A stretch of DNA of 64,000 nucleotides from Acidobacteriota bacterium (GTDB taxonomy: Bacteria; Acidobacteriota; JAAYUB01). Positions 62,724-64,000 of the stretch are shown piece after piece. Made by a program: the position numbers and the translations under genes. Positions within the stretch are counted from its first letter, which is position 1. The number at the start of each line of letters is the position of its first letter. The notes beneath the pieces are model-generated. The model saw only the letters and a program-made list of their open reading frames with translations. It searched no databases and was not told the DNA's origin. The DNA lies in NCBI GenBank assembly GCA_029565065.1, contig JAKQOW010000017.1:1-64000 (forward strand), in the 5' to 3' direction.

Positions 62724-64000
62724 ATGATCTGGATTCTGCTCAAACAAACACTGCGGGGCATTTTTCGAGACAAGTTCCACTCGTTCATCAACGTGTTCGG
62801 ACTGGGGCTGGGCATCGCCTGCTGCATCATCGGCCTGCTGTTCATCCAGGACGAATGGTCCGCCGACCGGCGCCACGCCAACGCCGGGCGGATCTACCGG
62901 TACGGGGTGCAGATGACCATCGGCGGCGTCACCGGCGTCCAGACAACCTGCAACGCGGCCGCCGGGCCGTTGCTGAAGGAGTTCATCCCGGGAATCGAAT
63001 CGTACATCCGCATCGGCTCCGCGGGTGAGATCCTGGTCAAGCACAAGGCCGATGCCTTCCAGGAAGAGAATTTCCTCTGGGCCGATCCCGGGCTGCTCAC
63101 CGCGTTCAGCCATTCGTTCGTCCACGGGAATCCGGCGGACGGTTTGAACCGGAACAACACCATGGTGCTGACCCGGTCCCTGGCCCGAAAAATTTTTGGT
63201 GAACGCAATCCCGTGGGCCAGATGCTGGAGATTGAAAACCATGGCCCGTTCGAGATCACCGGCGTGATCGCCGACCCGCCGCTCAGCGACCATCTGCAAT
63301 TCACCGCGCTGCTGTCTTTCTCCACTCTGTTCAAGGGCCTCGACCAGGCGGAGTTGTTCCAGCCGTCCAATCTGTCCGGAGACATGGGCTACGGATTGTA
63401 TTTCCTGTTCGCGCCGGGATTCACCGCCGAGGAATTCGCCGCCCAGGAGCGTCGGTTTTACGGCAAGTATCAGGCGGCCGTGGACGGCATCCAGTATCTC
63501 GGCCTGGTCGAGCCCCTGACGGACATCCGCCTGCGGTCGAGCCTGGATTCCGGCCAGGCTGCTGTCAACGCCCGTTTCCTGTTCTGGTTTGGCGGCATCG
63601 TCCTCTTCATCCTCTTTCTGGCCTGTGTCAACTATGTCAACCTGACCACTGCCCGGGCCAGCAAGCGAGCCAAGGAGATCGGGATCAAGAAGGTCGTCGG
63701 CTCCAGCCATGGAGCGCTGGTGGCCCACCTGCTCACCGAGTCGCTCGTGTTCGTGCTGGTGGCCCTGGCGGCCGGAATCATCCTGGCCCAGATCATCCTG
63801 GCGCTGACGCCGCTCAACGAGGTGATCGGCAAGAACCTCCAGGTCAACCCGCTTTCGAATCCCATCCTGCTGCCGGCGCTCGCGGCCATCTGGGTGGTCG
63901 TCGGCGTGCTGGCCGGCCTGTATCCCGCGTTCTACCTGGCGCGCCTGTCGCCGGTGCGGACACTCAAGGGAAAAGCCGGCTCCCCGGCCGCGGGACGGTT
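62724..64000 (+). CDS. FtsX/MacB-type ABC permease, third paralogue (truncated by window end)
   Basis: An open frame of at least 425 residues, continuing past 64000. It starts MIWILLKQTLRGIFRDK with GGAGGGGACGG upstream, has an N-terminal TM (INVFGLGLGIACCIIGLLF), a periplasmic domain, then a TM with the family motif CVNYVNLTTARASKRAKEIGIKKVVGSS and further TMs (VFVLVALAAGIILAQIILAL; AIWVVVGVLAGLYPAFYLA). Only the first half is visible; by analogy the full protein is about 800 residues. It lies 15 bp after the 80-residue protein gene. Confidence 0.9.
   Translation, partial: MIWILLKQTLRGIFRDKFHSFINVFGLGLGIACCIIGLLFIQDEWSADRRHANAGRIYRYGVQMTIGGVTGVQTTCNAAAGPLLKEFIPGIESYIRIGSAGEILVKHKADAFQEENFLWADPGLLTAFSHSFVHGNPADGLNRNNTMVLTRSLARKIFGERNPVGQMLEIENHGPFEITGVIADPPLSDHLQFTALLSFSTLFKGLDQAELFQPSNLSGDMGYGLYFLFAPGFTAEEFAAQERRFYGKYQAAVDGIQYLGLVEPLTDIRLRSSLDSGQAAVNARFLFWFGGIVLFILFLACVNYVNLTTARASKRAKEIGIKKVVGSSHGALVAHLLTESLVFVLVALAAGIILAQIILALTPLNEVIGKNLQVNPLSNPILLPALAAIWVVVGVLAGLYPAFYLARLSPVRTLKGKAGSPAAGR

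Overview
This is a GC-rich (roughly two thirds G+C by eye), gene-dense bacterial chromosome segment with about 46 protein genes on both strands. I saw no rRNA, tRNA, CRISPR array, integrase or transposase. The likely source is a member of the Acidobacteriota or a nearby lineage, possibly from a metagenome assembly. The clues are two large Ser/Thr kinases fused to TPR arrays, a run of ~800-residue duplicated FtsX/MacB-type permeases like those frequent in Acidobacteriota and Bacteroidota, outer-membrane (TonB) transport, GyrB of the long Gram-negative type, and a tungsten-type aldehyde:ferredoxin oxidoreductase suggesting anaerobic metabolism. The assignment is inference; no marker search could be run.

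Layout. 1-2750: CPBP protease, a bacterial GOLPH3-like protein, an intergenic repeat island and an HD hydrolase. 2805-7274 (minus): one transcription unit with a sigma70 promoter and a terminator, encoding a PLP sulfhydrylase-type enzyme, homoserine dehydrogenase and aldehyde:ferredoxin oxidoreductase. 7348-11559: nikR divergent from recF-gyrB. 11827-14555: TIGR01777 epimerase, small membrane protein, ZIP transporter. 14821-17089 (minus): BtuB-like receptor under a cobalamin riboswitch. 17146-20749: Ser/Thr kinase-TPR and upp. 20807-26475: polysaccharide deacetylase, a DUF1365-cyclopropane synthase fusion, FAD oxidoreductase and a divergent SDR, a lipid-modification cluster. 26535-33252: AlgB/KinB-like two-component pair, REC-TPR protein, two TrkA-type proteins and TrkH, mostly with overlapping stop/start codons. 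33287-37066: a zinc-ribbon gene interrupted by an in-frame TGA, a proline-rich protein, an ICMT-like methyltransferase and an M28 peptidase. 37211-43204 (minus): GYF-domain Ser/Thr kinase, amidase, flavin reductase. 43388-50638: giant secreted subtilase, unknown exported protein, small NTF2-like protein. 50742-64000: histidine kinase, NtrC-type regulator, LytTR protein, HlyD-like adaptor, two ABC ATPases (the first frameshifted in this sequence) and at least three FtsX permeases with an 80-residue protein between them; the last permease runs off the end.

How the genes fit together. The right-hand region reads as one regulatory circuit. Sigma54-type promoters precede the LytTR gene (53729-53744) and the adaptor/ABC operon (54725-54740). 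Each has a near-identical 16-bp palindrome about 120 bp upstream, next to a sigma54-activator gene. A weaker sigma54-like site lies before the KinB-like kinase at the head of the potassium-uptake operon. The other striking points are the interrupted zinc-ribbon gene, two covarying stem-loops after gyrB and the subtilase gene, and a scattered family of low-complexity intergenic strings that in two places supply the last codons of a gene.
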